A stretch of 18,340 bases of DNA from JBEKSX01 sp049516635 (lineage in GTDB: Bacteria > Bacteroidota > Ignavibacteria > Tepidaquicellales > OLB5). Position 1 is the stretch's first letter, and the number at the start of each line of letters is the position of its first letter. The position numbers were made by a program, and so were the translations under genes. The stretch lies in contig JBEKSX010000062.1 in NCBI GenBank assembly GCA_049516635.1, positions 1 through 18,340 on the forward strand, in the 5' to 3' direction. Shown here in pieces: positions 7,979 through 15,316 of the stretch. The notes beneath the pieces were generated by a model. The model saw only the letters and a list, made by a program, of their open reading frames with translations, made no database searches and had not been told where the DNA came from.

Positions 7979-8004
7979 AAACAAGGGAGCAAGCTCCCTT
8001 GTTT
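7979..8004 (-). terminator. Terminator of the serC-serA-DUF1015 operon
   Basis: Perfect 12-base inverted repeat AAACAAGGGAGC / GCTCCCTTGTTT; the effective stem is 10-11 bp with a 4-6 base loop. On the minus strand it is followed by the T-rich AAATATTTTCTTT. It lies 128 bases after the DUF1015 stop and ahead of tRNA-Val, so it would end the serine operon and insulate the tRNA. Confidence 0.75.
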
Positions 8005-8131
8005 CTTATATCATTTCGTTCAATCTTTAAAGCTTTTTTAGATTCTCTTTAGTAAAAATACAATTAATTATATTTACTATCAATAAAGAACAAATTCGGT
8101 TGTATAAACAAAATTGCAGCCCACGTAATGT

Positions 8132-9376
8132 TTATTGAAGGCTATGTATTATAAGTCCGCTTCTAAGCTTGGGTTCGAACCAGGTAGTTTTAGGAGGCAT
8201 TGTGTTTCCCGTATCCGCTATGTTCATGAGCTGATTCATCGTAACCGGGTATAATGCAAATGCAGCTTTCATCTCACCGCTGTCAACACGTTTTTTCAAT
8301 TCACCTAATCCCCGAATTCCTCCTATAAAATCAATTCTTTTATCAGTTCTCAGATCTACGATATTTAAAATTGGTGAAAGGATTTGTTTGTAGAGTATTG
8401 TCACATCCAGAATACTTATCGGGTCTTTTGAATCATAAGTTCCCGGTTTTGCCTTCAGTGAGTACCATTTATGGTCAAGATATAACCCAAAGTTGTGAAG
8501 CCTGTCAGGTTTGTATTCATTCTGTCCTTTTTCTTCGATAATAAAGCTTTGCTCTAATTTCTTAAGAAATTCATTCCGCGTAAGTCCATTAAGATCCTGA
8601 ACTACGCGGTTATAATCAAAGATAGTAAGCTGGCTTGCCGGGAAGTGTACAGCTAGAAAAAAATTATATTCCTCATTCCCTTTATGGTTCGGATTTTGTT
8701 CTTTCTTCTCCCTGCCCACAAGAGCGGCCGCTGCTGTCCTGTGGTGACCGTCTGCTACATACGTATAGGGGACCTTCGCGAATAGGTCTACCAGTTTCAA
8801 AATAGTCTCCTTGTCTTTGATAACCCAGAAAGAATGCCTGATACCGTCATCCGTGACGAAATCGTATTCACATTTTTGTTTTATGACTTCATTGATGATG
8901 GTGTCTATTTCTTTAACATCGGGGTAAGCGAAGAAGACAGGTTCTGCATTCATATTTGAAACTCTAACGTGATTTTTCCTGTCCTCTTCCTTATCTTTTC
9001 TTGTCAGCTCATGCTTTTTAATAATATTATTAAAGTAATCACCTACACCTGCACAGCCGACCAGTCCAACCTGCCGCTTCCCGTTCATAGTTTGAGCATA
9101 CACATACAGATAATCTTCCGGATCCTGGAAGAAGATCCCCTCTTTCATCATATTCTGGAAATTTTCTTTCCCTTTTTTATATACCTCGGGTGAGTAATGA
9201 TCTATATCAGGCGGAAGATCTATCTCCGGCTTTACAACGTGAAGGAAGGAATATGTGTTGTCACCTGCCTCAACCCTTGCTTCCTCAGAACTCAATACGT
9301 CATAAGGTCGTGAAGCTATAATCTTAACTTTTTCTATTATTGGACGTATACCTTTTAACGCTTTTAATACAGCCAT
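8132..9376 (-). CDS. DUF1015 family protein in the serine operon
   Basis: Protein of 414 residues belonging to the DUF1015 family, whose function is not settled. Recognisable marks are the N-terminal G-I-R-P and R-P-Y-D-V-L (23-28), H-E-L-T-R-K-D-K-E with following D-R and H-V-R at 122-138, and the central V-A-D-G-H-H-R-T-A-A-A at 207-217, the most conserved motif of the family. There is no signal peptide or membrane segment, so it is cytoplasmic. The gene begins 12 bases after serA and is the last gene of serC-serA-DUF1015, a pairing known from other Bacteroidetes-like and thermophilic genomes. No serB is present here, so a role in phosphoserine or serine metabolism is a reasonable inference. 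The D-G-H-H-R motif loosely recalls ParB/sulfiredoxin-fold G-x-H-R motifs, which I would not press further without a structure comparison. Confidence 0.88.
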   Translation of the reverse strand: MAVLKALKGIRPIIEKVKIIASRPYDVLSSEEARVEAGDNTYSFLHVVKPEIDLPPDIDHYSPEVYKKGKENFQNMMKEGIFFQDPEDYLYVYAQTMNGKRQVGLVGCAGVGDYFNNIIKKHELTRKDKEEDRKNHVRVSNMNAEPVFFAYPDVKEIDTIINEVIKQKCEYDFVTDDGIRHSFWVIKDKETILKLVDLFAKVPYTYVADGHHRTAAAALVGREKKEQNPNHKGNEEYNFFLAVHFPASQLTIFDYNRVVQDLNGLTRNEFLKKLEQSFIIEEKGQNEYKPDRLHNFGLYLDHKWYSLKAKPGTYDSKDPISILDVTILYKQILSPILNIVDLRTDKRIDFIGGIRGLGELKKRVDSGEMKAAFALYPVTMNQLMNIADTGNTMPPKTTWFEPKLRSGLIIHSLQ

Positions 9377-9388
9377 CTACAATCAGCA

Positions 9389-10366
9389 TTATTTATGATC
9401 GAAGAATTCGATTATTCTATCAGCCAGCTCTATGCCGATCCTGTTTTGTGCCTCAACGGTTGAGCCTCCTACATGCGGTGTCAGAGATACGTTCGGCAGC
9501 TGAAGGAGCTCAGGGTTAGGTGTCGGTTCATTAATGAATACGTCCATTCCTGCGTAGGCTACTTTCCCTGTTTTTAACGCTTCCAGAAGGTCTTTTTCAT
9601 CTATTACGCCGCCGCGTGCGTCATTTATTATTACTACTCCGTTTTTCATCTTTTCGATCTCTTTAGCCGTGATCAAGGGTTTCTTATCGGCCGGCATTGG
9701 AACGTGCAAAGTTATGAAATCACTATTCTTTATCACTTCTTCAAATGGAACGGTCTTCAATACGACAGATACAGTTACGGACACATTATTTGCATGATAT
9801 ATATCCACGTCAATTTTTCCTTCCGGAACAAGGGGGTCGGTTGCCAATACCTTCATACCCAGACCCAAAGCTATCTTGGCAACTTTCTGACCAATTCGTC
9901 CGAAACCTATGATACCTAATGTCTTCGCATTAACTTCAATGCCTTTACTGAACTTTTTCTTTAATTCCGGGAATTTCGTAAAGCCTTCTGCTGGCATAGC
10001 TCTGTTTGATTCGTGGAGCATTCTTGTCAAAGTGAACAGGTGTGCAAACGCCAGTTCTGCTACAGACTGAGATGAAGCTGCGGGTGTGTTAACAACTTTA
10101 ATACCTTTGCCTCTTGCGTATTCAACATCGATGTTATCCATTCCTACTCCGCCTCTGCCGATAAGCTTTATGCTGGGGCATGCATCTATCAGGTCTTTAC
10201 GGACCTTTGTAGCGCTTCTTACCAATATTGCATCGTATTTCTTTTCATTGATCTCTTTGATAAGGTCTTCCTGTTTAACCTTTTCCGTAACCACTTCATA
10301 TCCGTGTTTTGTCAACATTTCTTTTGCGGCGGCTTCTATGCCGTCATTTGCTAATATTTTGATCAT
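9389..10366 (-). CDS. serA: D-3-phosphoglycerate dehydrogenase, short form
   Basis: Protein of 325 residues catalysing the NAD-linked oxidation of 3-phosphoglycerate to 3-phosphohydroxypyruvate, the first step of serine synthesis, in the cytoplasm. The Rossmann motif G-F-G-R-I-G is at 154-159 with Asp177 at the end of the next strand marking NAD preference. The catalytic trio is R251 (N-D-A-R-G-G), E280 (N-E-P) and H298 (T-P-H-V-G-G-S-T). The V-G-R/S-A-T and R-G-G-V-G-M-D-N segments at 49-79 are typical substrate-side motifs. It ends soon after the catalytic domain, with no ACT or ASB regulatory domain, so direct serine feedback through an ACT domain is not expected. It sits 33 bases after serC and 12 bases before DUF1015. 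A general 2-hydroxyacid dehydrogenase is the alternative, but the serC context makes serA firm. Confidence 0.92.
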   Translation of the reverse strand: MIKILANDGIEAAAKEMLTKHGYEVVTEKVKQEDLIKEINEKKYDAILVRSATKVRKDLIDACPSIKLIGRGGVGMDNIDVEYARGKGIKVVNTPAASSQSVAELAFAHLFTLTRMLHESNRAMPAEGFTKFPELKKKFSKGIEVNAKTLGIIGFGRIGQKVAKIALGLGMKVLATDPLVPEGKIDVDIYHANNVSVTVSVVLKTVPFEEVIKNSDFITLHVPMPADKKPLITAKEIEKMKNGVVIINDARGGVIDEKDLLEALKTGKVAYAGMDVFINEPTPNPELLQLPNVSLTPHVGGSTVEAQNRIGIELADRIIEFFDHK

Positions 10367-10399
10367 GGTATTTAATGTATTAAATTTATAATTGTATTT

Positions 10400-11470
10400 T
10401 TATGAGTGCAGTTTTTCAAATTCCTTCATTGCATCTACGAGAGCCTGAACGCTTTCTATCGGCATTGCATTATACAATGATGCTCTGAAACCGCCAACCG
10501 ACCTGTGTCCTTTTATTCCTACCATACCTTTATCGGTTGCAAATTTTGTGAACTCAGCCTCGAGCTCCGGGGTCTTTGCTAAAAAGCAAACATTCATTCT
10601 CGAACGTGAATCTTTTGCAACCGTGCCGTAGAACAATGTGTTCCTGTCTATCTCATCATAAAGGAGTTTTGATTTGGCTTCATTCCTTTTATCTATTTCC
10701 TTCAAGCCGCCTAATTTTTTCAGCCACTGCAGTGTAATGTAAGATGCATAGATTGCAAATACCGGCGGTGTGTTGTATAACGAATTGTTTTTTATGTGTA
10801 TCCTGTAATCTAACATTGATGGGATCTTTCTTTCAATCTTTCCCAATATATCTTCCCGGATAATAACAAGTGTAACACCTGCCGGACCTAAATTTTTCTG
10901 TGCACCAGCATAGATAAGTGCATACTTAGAAACATCAATAGGTTTGCTGAAGATGTTAGATGACATATCAGCAATCATAGGTACGTTAACTGAAAGATCT
11001 TCATGAAGCTCGGTACCATAAATAGTATTATTAGTAGTTACATGAAAGTAAACTGAATCATCCGGAACCTTAAATCCTTTGGGGATGTAGGTGAAGTTCT
11101 TGTCTGCAGATGAAGCAACAACATTAACATTACCAAAGTTTTTTGCTTCCTTAATGGCTTTTTGAGCCCAGGAACCGGTTTCGAGATAAGCCGCAGTCTT
11201 GTTCTCTGCGAGCAGGTTATAAGGTACCATTGCGAACTGCAAGCTGGCACCGCCCCCGAGGAATAATACACTATATCCTTCGGGAATGTTTAAAATTTCT
11301 TTAACAAGAGCAACGCTGTCATCGACAATTTTTTGAAAATCCTTGCTTCTGTGGGAAATCTCAAGAATGGATAGCCCTATGTTATCGAGTTCTACGACAG
11401 CTTTAGAAGTCTCATCTAATGTGTATTGCGGCAGTATTGATGGTCCTGCGTTAAAATTATGTTTTTTCAT
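10400..11470 (-). CDS. serC: Phosphoserine aminotransferase
   Basis: Protein of 356 residues, a normal length for SerC. It converts 3-phosphohydroxypyruvate and glutamate into O-phosphoserine and 2-oxoglutarate, with PLP, in the cytoplasm; the same enzyme can serve vitamin B6 synthesis. Visible marks are H-N-F-N-A-G-P at 4-10, S-H-R-S-K-D-F near 39-45, G-G-G-A-S at 72-76 and W101 for phosphate and PLP binding, D168 in A-D-M-S-S, the Schiff-base K192 in G-A-Q-K-N, and G-H-R-S-V-G-G at 321-327. It is first in serC-serA-DUF1015. The start ATG has an A/T-only leader without a Shine-Dalgarno sequence. The 189-base gap upstream must hold the operon promoter, but I could not pick a convincing one. 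Confidence 0.95.
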   Translation of the reverse strand: MKKHNFNAGPSILPQYTLDETSKAVVELDNIGLSILEISHRSKDFQKIVDDSVALVKEILNIPEGYSVLFLGGGASLQFAMVPYNLLAENKTAAYLETGSWAQKAIKEAKNFGNVNVVASSADKNFTYIPKGFKVPDDSVYFHVTTNNTIYGTELHEDLSVNVPMIADMSSNIFSKPIDVSKYALIYAGAQKNLGPAGVTLVIIREDILGKIERKIPSMLDYRIHIKNNSLYNTPPVFAIYASYITLQWLKKLGGLKEIDKRNEAKSKLLYDEIDRNTLFYGTVAKDSRSRMNVCFLAKTPELEAEFTKFATDKGMVGIKGHRSVGGFRASLYNAMPIESVQALVDAMKEFEKLHS

Positions 11471-11659
11471 TATTTTTATATTTAATTAATTATGGTATTG
11501 TTTAAGTTTTTAAGAATGGAATATTAACAAATCTTCAAGGGTTAAAATAATTAAAGCAAATAATCAATTCAATCTATTATTTTATCTCTTATTTGAATAA
11601 ATTGTTCACTTTAAATGGTTTAAAGTTAGTATTGCAGAAGTATAAACATGCTAAGTTAT
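11471..11659. other. Intergenic region upstream of serC
   Basis: A 189-base A/T-rich gap between the MFS stop and serC, both on the minus strand. It should carry the end of the rapZ-MFS transcript and the promoter of the serine operon. The only clear structure is the inverted repeat at 11608-11626; I see no serine-linked riboswitch or T-box. Confidence 0.5.
11608..11626 (-). terminator. Possible weak terminator after the MFS gene
   Basis: Inverted repeat ACTTTAAA / TTTAAAGT with a 3-base loop, 34 bases after the MFS stop. The stem is mostly A-T and the downstream minus-strand sequence is not a clean T-run, so an operator for serC is an equally good reading. Confidence 0.35.
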
Positions 11660-12961
11660 TTATGCAATTAGCTTTGTTTTTTTATATTCAATAAGCATCA
11701 ATATCCCGCCGATAACAAATAGTACAGCTGATAGAATAAAAGTATACTCTATAGCAAAAATTTTCATTACAGCATACCCCAGAACAGGGCTGAAGATACC
11801 TCTTATACCCGTGAGTGTAATGTGCGCCGCCTGGTAATTTGAGACTTCCGCTACCGGGGCGAAATAGATGGTACTTAAAGACCATGCGATAGTAATACCG
11901 CTCATACCGACGCCATAGAAAAAATGGGCAGCAAATACTACTATTATTTTATCAAAATGAAACCCCGCAAGCCCAATATATTTAGACGCTATCATAAGTA
12001 GGGGATAAACAGCCAATATTAAAAAAATATACCCGCAAAATTTAGTAGGGTTGCCGCTGCCGTGTATTCTGCCCATTAATGGGGTAAATAATATCAATGC
12101 CGAATGAAAAACCAATCCTTTTGCAGCGGATATCGGCGCGTAGGACATACTGAGGTGATCAACTAAAAATACGGGTACAGCCGGCAGTATGACCATAAAT
12201 GCAATCCCGTAAAGGAAAAAATAAGATTCGAATCTGAAAAAAGGCCTGTTGTTCTTGAAAATCCTCAGCATGTCCCTTATCGGTAATATCAGTATATCTT
12301 TTAAAAGCCCCATTGAAAAAGTCGATAATGATTTTTTTTCTGGGTCAAGATAATCATCCATGCTGAGAGATATCATCTTGGATAGATTGTAATAGGTCAG
12401 CATTCCCATTAACCCTGCGATGGGGAAACATATCCTGTACAGGCCGTAATTCATGTCAAGGAAGTAACCGAATATGGTGGCTGTTATCAGTATCATTATA
12501 GTGGAAATTGTGGAAACATAGGAAAACAGCTTACTCCGTTTCGATTCGGTATAATTATGTTTGAACACTATATTCCATGATGACAGCAGCATTGCATCGA
12601 GGTAAGCGGAAACTGCGATACACAATATATAAAAAATTGCATTGTTGAACAGTGGAGCGAGCACGAGGAAAAATTTAGCTGCTATTCCCATTCTAATGAT
12701 AGTATGCGAACGGTTTCGGGAACGGTTTACAATTTCGGTACCGTAGATAGATGCCAGGTTAGCTGTACTTGCAAGAAATGCTAACAGCATTATCTGGAAA
12801 TCAGTGCCTTCTAGCGATTTTTTTAGGATAATATCCTGAAGGAGAAGAAAACCTAATGAAATTCCGTTGAAGAATTGTGCGGCGATGTGAAGTTGGAATG
12901 TCCTTTTTTCGATGCTTTTTATATCAGCCATACCTGATGCTGCCCATCCGCCTTTTCTCAA
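11660..12961 (-). CDS. Major facilitator superfamily transporter
   Basis: Polytopic membrane protein of up to 433 residues with about twelve hydrophobic segments in two halves, split by a polar cytoplasmic loop at about 195-240 (M-D-D-Y-L-D-P-E-K-K and I-R-D-M-L-R). The second half holds G-M-S-G-I-T-I-A-W and T-G-I-R-G-I-F-S-P-V-L-G-Y, which fit MFS segments 10 and 11. The substrate is not readable. The longest start is TTG at 12961; an ATG ten codons later at 12931 (M-A-D-I-K-S) gives a 423-residue protein and is at least as likely, because the first ten residues look unlike a normal MFS N-terminus. It starts 12 bases after the rapZ-like gene on the same strand, so the two are probably co-transcribed, an odd pairing without a known reason. 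Confidence 0.78.
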   Translation of the reverse strand: MRKGGWAASGMADIKSIEKRTFQLHIAAQFFNGISLGFLLLQDIILKKSLEGTDFQIMLLAFLASTANLASIYGTEIVNRSRNRSHTIIRMGIAAKFFLVLAPLFNNAIFYILCIAVSAYLDAMLLSSWNIVFKHNYTESKRSKLFSYVSTISTIMILITATIFGYFLDMNYGLYRICFPIAGLMGMLTYYNLSKMISLSMDDYLDPEKKSLSTFSMGLLKDILILPIRDMLRIFKNNRPFFRFESYFFLYGIAFMVILPAVPVFLVDHLSMSYAPISAAKGLVFHSALILFTPLMGRIHGSGNPTKFCGYIFLILAVYPLLMIASKYIGLAGFHFDKIIVVFAAHFFYGVGMSGITIAWSLSTIYFAPVAEVSNYQAAHITLTGIRGIFSPVLGYAVMKIFAIEYTFILSAVLFVIGGILMLIEYKKTKLIA

Positions 12962-12973
12962 GAAGATTTATAT

Positions 12974-13372
12974 TTAAAAAGGGATATCCAGATGTTTTAG
13001 TTCGATATGAATTTTATCTTTATATCTTTTAGTTAAATAAGACTTCAATTTTTCAGCGGAATATACTGATCTGTGCTGTCCGCCTGTGCAGCCGAAACTG
13101 ACCATAAGATCCGTGAAATTTCTTAGTATATATTTTTCTATAGCTTCATCTATTATGTCATATACTTTAACGAGAAATTTTTGCATTTCTTTATTTGAAT
13201 CAAGAAATTCAATGATCTCGGGATTTTTTCCCGTAAGAGGCATAAATTCGGGGTGTTTTCCGGGATTATGTATGAATCTGCAGTCAAATACAAATCCTCC
13301 TCCATTGCCCGATGAGTCTTCAGGGATCCCTGTGCGGAGAAAGCTAAACGAAAATATTCTTACTTTTAACAA
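12974..13372 (-). CDS. Stand-alone RapZ C-terminal domain protein
   Basis: Protein of 132 residues matching only the C-terminal half of RapZ (YvcJ/YhbJ family). Visible family motifs are I-F-S-F-S-F near the start, I-P-E-D-S-S-G-N-G-G-G-F-V-F-D-C-R at 16-32, H-N-P-G at 35-38 and G-C-T-G-G-Q-H-R-S-V-Y at 94-104. In E. coli this half of RapZ binds the small RNA GlmZ and glucosamine-6-phosphate, while the N-terminal half is a P-loop kinase-like domain, which is absent here. The frame opens with TAA followed three codons later by a TTG at 13372-13370, the best start, since homology begins within two residues. No N-terminal half is encoded upstream, so this is not a truncation at a visible scar but a genuine short form. 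Its role in this lineage is unknown. Confidence 0.88.
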   Translation of the reverse strand: MLKVRIFSFSFLRTGIPEDSSGNGGGFVFDCRFIHNPGKHPEFMPLTGKNPEIIEFLDSNKEMQKFLVKVYDIIDEAIEKYILRNFTDLMVSFGCTGGQHRSVYSAEKLKSYLTKRYKDKIHIELKHLDIPF

Positions 13373-13433
13373 ATGATGTTAGAATAGTAGATAGAAAGTA
13401 TATAAAATCTGAGAAATAACCTTTCTTGTTTAT

Positions 13434-13465
13434 CGAAATTAATCAATTTTGAACTGTCTTACAAT
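13434..13465 (-). promoter_or_regulatory. Candidate promoter for the rapZ-like gene
   Basis: On the minus strand ATTG (13465-13462), 20 bases, then TAATTTCG (13441-13434). This fits the Bacteroidetes pattern TTTG-N19..21-TAnnTTTG at three of four bases in each T-rich element. It would start RNA about 55 bases ahead of the TTG codon. A/T-rich DNA makes chance matches common. Confidence 0.35.
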
Positions 13466-13480
13466 CTAAATACAGATTGT
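13461..13480. repeat. Inverted repeat overlapping the candidate rapZ promoter
   Basis: ACAATCT (13461-13467) and AGATTGT (13474-13480) with a 6-base spacer. It overlaps the upstream element of the candidate promoter, the placing expected of a repressor or activator site. It is separate from the neighbouring terminator at 13495-13520. Confidence 0.35.
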
Positions 13481-13494
13481 GATTATGAAATAAA

Positions 13495-13520
13495 AAAAGC
13501 CTGTCATACAACAGGCTTTT
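13495..13520 (-). terminator. Terminator of the sigma/anti-sigma operon
   Basis: Ten-base-pair stem AAAAGCCTGT / ACAGGCTTTT with a 6-base loop. On the minus strand the stem runs into a T-run of seven. It lies 22 bases after the anti-sigma stop codon. This is the best terminator in the window. Confidence 0.85.
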
Positions 13521-13542
13521 AAACTATCAATGAGGTCTAATA

Positions 13543-14493
13543 TTATTTTTCTTTTTCTACATTTACCTTTACTTTCACTTCACCATTTTCCCGAATTATT
13601 TGAATATCTTTATCCTTGATATCCGGATTGTTCAGGTCTTCCTTAACCATGTTTCTTATTTCTTCGTCTGATTTTCCGCGGAATTTATCCTGATCCACCG
13701 TTTTTTTAACTTCTTTTAATACTTCCTGATTCTTTTCATCATCAATCCTGAGCTCAAAATTCTTAAGTGTTTTATCGTTCTGATCAAGGTTCAATTTTAT
13801 CTTTCTTCTCCCGTCGATGTCTGTTTTTACATCAAGGGATATATTTTGGATTCCGTTCTCTTTTAACTGGTTCTCGATCTGTCTGGACAGCTCTTCATCG
13901 CTCATCTTTGTTGCGTTAACGTTTATCCTGAAAAACGAATGAAGAGCAGCTGCATAAACGGGACGCTTAACATTCTCGTTCAAAGGAAATATTTTTATAG
14001 ATGTAATATCATGGATCTTCTCAAGGTCTTTCTGGTATTTTTGCACTTCTATATCTGTGCTTCCAGGCAGCATTAACGTATATATATTTTCGGTCTTTCC
14101 GTTATCTGTATTTTCACTGACACTGAGTTTTGATCTGTCTACCCAGGGGAAATTAATGAATTGATCTGAAGAAGTGCCCGGGGGCATCGTCCATGTTATT
14201 ACGTGCCCTATGGTTTCGTTTTGTGTGACAGGCAGTGAACATGCTCCCGCTAATAAAGCCAGAATTATGAATGTATAAACAAACCTCATTTTGTGAACTA
14301 AAAAATAATTTTTCATTCTAACTATTTTCCTTTCTTCTTTAATATTGTTAAGACGGTAAGATCTTTCCCTCAACCATTTTTCGACCGCCGGAAATGTTTC
14401 AGTGAAATCTTCATTTTTGATGTGAGAAATATATTGATCGGTTGAAGTCTTATTTTCCTTTGTTATATTCTGCGGAGAGTTTGATGGTTTCAT
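13543..14493 (-). CDS. Putative membrane anti-sigma factor with duplicated periplasmic module
   Basis: Protein of 316 residues. Residues 1-69 are polar and charged, 71-88 are hydrophobic (F-V-Y-T-F-I-I-L-A-L-L-A-G-A-C), and the rest is a polar, Lys/Asp/Asn-rich domain. This layout, and a 44-base overlap with the end of the sigma gene, mark it as the partner anti-sigma factor: the N-terminus would hold the sigma factor in the cytoplasm and the C-terminus would sense in the periplasm. No zinc-binding H-x-x-x-C-x-x-C motif is seen. The periplasmic part contains two copies of one unit, residues 198-240 and 275-316, each opening S-D-E-E and running helix then two strands. A Cys at 85 ends a lipobox-like L-A-G-A-C, and internal ATGs at codons 60 and 69 could give a lipoprotein form. 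I do not recognise the domain by name; anti-sigma function is inferred from context. Confidence 0.7.
   Translation of the reverse strand: MKPSNSPQNITKENKTSTDQYISHIKNEDFTETFPAVEKWLRERSYRLNNIKEERKIVRMKNYFLVHKMRFVYTFIILALLAGACSLPVTQNETIGHVITWTMPPGTSSDQFINFPWVDRSKLSVSENTDNGKTENIYTLMLPGSTDIEVQKYQKDLEKIHDITSIKIFPLNENVKRPVYAAALHSFFRINVNATKMSDEELSRQIENQLKENGIQNISLDVKTDIDGRRKIKLNLDQNDKTLKNFELRIDDEKNQEVLKEVKKTVDQDKFRGKSDEEIRNMVKEDLNNPDIKDKDIQIIRENGEVKVKVNVEKEK
13546..13671 (-). repeat. Anti-sigma periplasmic module, copy 2
   Basis: Residues 275-316: S-D-E-E-I, a charged helix, D-I-x-I-I-R, then E-V-K-V-K-V-N-V, ending at the stop codon. It aligns with copy 1 in order and spacing of the helix and both strands. 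Confidence 0.6.
13774..13902 (-). repeat. Anti-sigma periplasmic module, copy 1
   Basis: Residues 198-240: S-D-E-E-L, a charged helix ending in L-K-E-N-G-I, I-S-L-D-V-K, then R-K-I-K-L-N-L. Shares S-D-E-E, the helix register and the alternating K-x-K-x-N-x strand with copy 2. Confidence 0.6.
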
Positions 14494-15058
14494 TTTCGAT
14501 ATCCTCGATAATATTTTTTGATGTTATATTTAATTTACCAGAATGGTTACTTTCCATTTCCAGTATGATTTGTTTCAGTTTCTGTCTTGTTCTGCTTAAA
14601 CGTGACTTTATAGCTGAATCACTTTTTTCGTTCTGAATGTTTTTTATCTCTTCAATAGAAAAACCTGCAATTTCAAACAGCAGTATTGCTGAGCGTTCTT
14701 TATTAGATAATTTTGATAAGGCTTTGTTAATGAGCGCTTTGGAATCAAAATTCTCTGTTCTATTATAAATCTCAGGTATATCAGTTCTCTCGCCTTTGTC
14801 TAAAGGAATAAACCTGCGCCAGAAATATCTTTTTATAGATGTATAAAAAACTCTGGTAATTATAGTAAAGAGCCATGAACGGAACTTATCGGTGTCATTT
14901 AGTGAATCAAATTTTTCAAGAGCCTGCAGGAGTGATTGCTGAAGCACATCTTCGGCATCATCTGCTGAGCGTTTCGAGCACAATGCCCTGCAGTATTTCA
15001 CAGCATCATTGTAATTAGGCTTTAATAGCTCTATAAATCTGTTAGTGTCACGTGGCAT
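14450..15058 (-). CDS. ECF-type RNA polymerase sigma factor
   Basis: Protein of 202 residues with the two domains of an extracytoplasmic-function sigma factor. Region 2 spans about 10-80, with D-A-E-D-V-L-Q-Q-S at 34-42 and F-R-S-W-L-F-T-I at 59-66, the core-binding and -10 recognition parts. Region 4 spans about 112-165, with L-S-N-K-E-R-S-A-I-L-L and a helix-turn-helix ending S-A-I-K-S-R-L-S-R-T-R for -35 contact. There is no region 1.1 or 3. After region 4 come about 35 further residues of unknown role. The last 44 bases overlap the anti-sigma gene, the usual arrangement for a coupled pair. Upstream is a promoter of ECF type, which suggests self-activation. The ATG has no Shine-Dalgarno sequence. 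The subgroup and regulon cannot be read from this window. Confidence 0.93.
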   Translation of the reverse strand: MPRDTNRFIELLKPNYNDAVKYCRALCSKRSADDAEDVLQQSLLQALEKFDSLNDTDKFRSWLFTIITRVFYTSIKRYFWRRFIPLDKGERTDIPEIYNRTENFDSKALINKALSKLSNKERSAILLFEIAGFSIEEIKNIQNEKSDSAIKSRLSRTRQKLKQIILEMESNHSGKLNITSKNIIEDIENETIKLSAEYNKGK

Positions 15059-15093
15059 TTAGCTTTTTTGTTTTTAACAAATTTCATTAATAA

Positions 15094-15117
15094 GACGTTA
15101 GGAGGCTGGAAAAGGTC
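15094..15117 (-). promoter_or_regulatory. ECF-type promoter of the sigma gene, probably autoregulated
   Basis: On the minus strand GACC (15117-15114), exactly 16 bases, then CGTC (15097-15094). This matches the general ECF pattern of an AAC-like -35 and a CGTC -10 with 16-17 bases between. RNA would start some 28 bases before the ATG at 15058. The stretch between the two elements is C-rich on this strand, unlike the surrounding A/T-rich DNA, which adds weight. Confidence 0.6.
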
Positions 15118-15207
15118 GCAAAGTCTAAAATTAATTATTGTAAGAAAATCTATATTCTCTGATAGGAAGGGGAGTTTATTGGAAAATCATGTTGTTAGAG
15201 CTTTTTG

Positions 15208-15279
<72 letters not shown>

Positions 15280-15316
15280 ATATATATTTACAGTAACTTA
15301 GATACTTTAGATTAAA

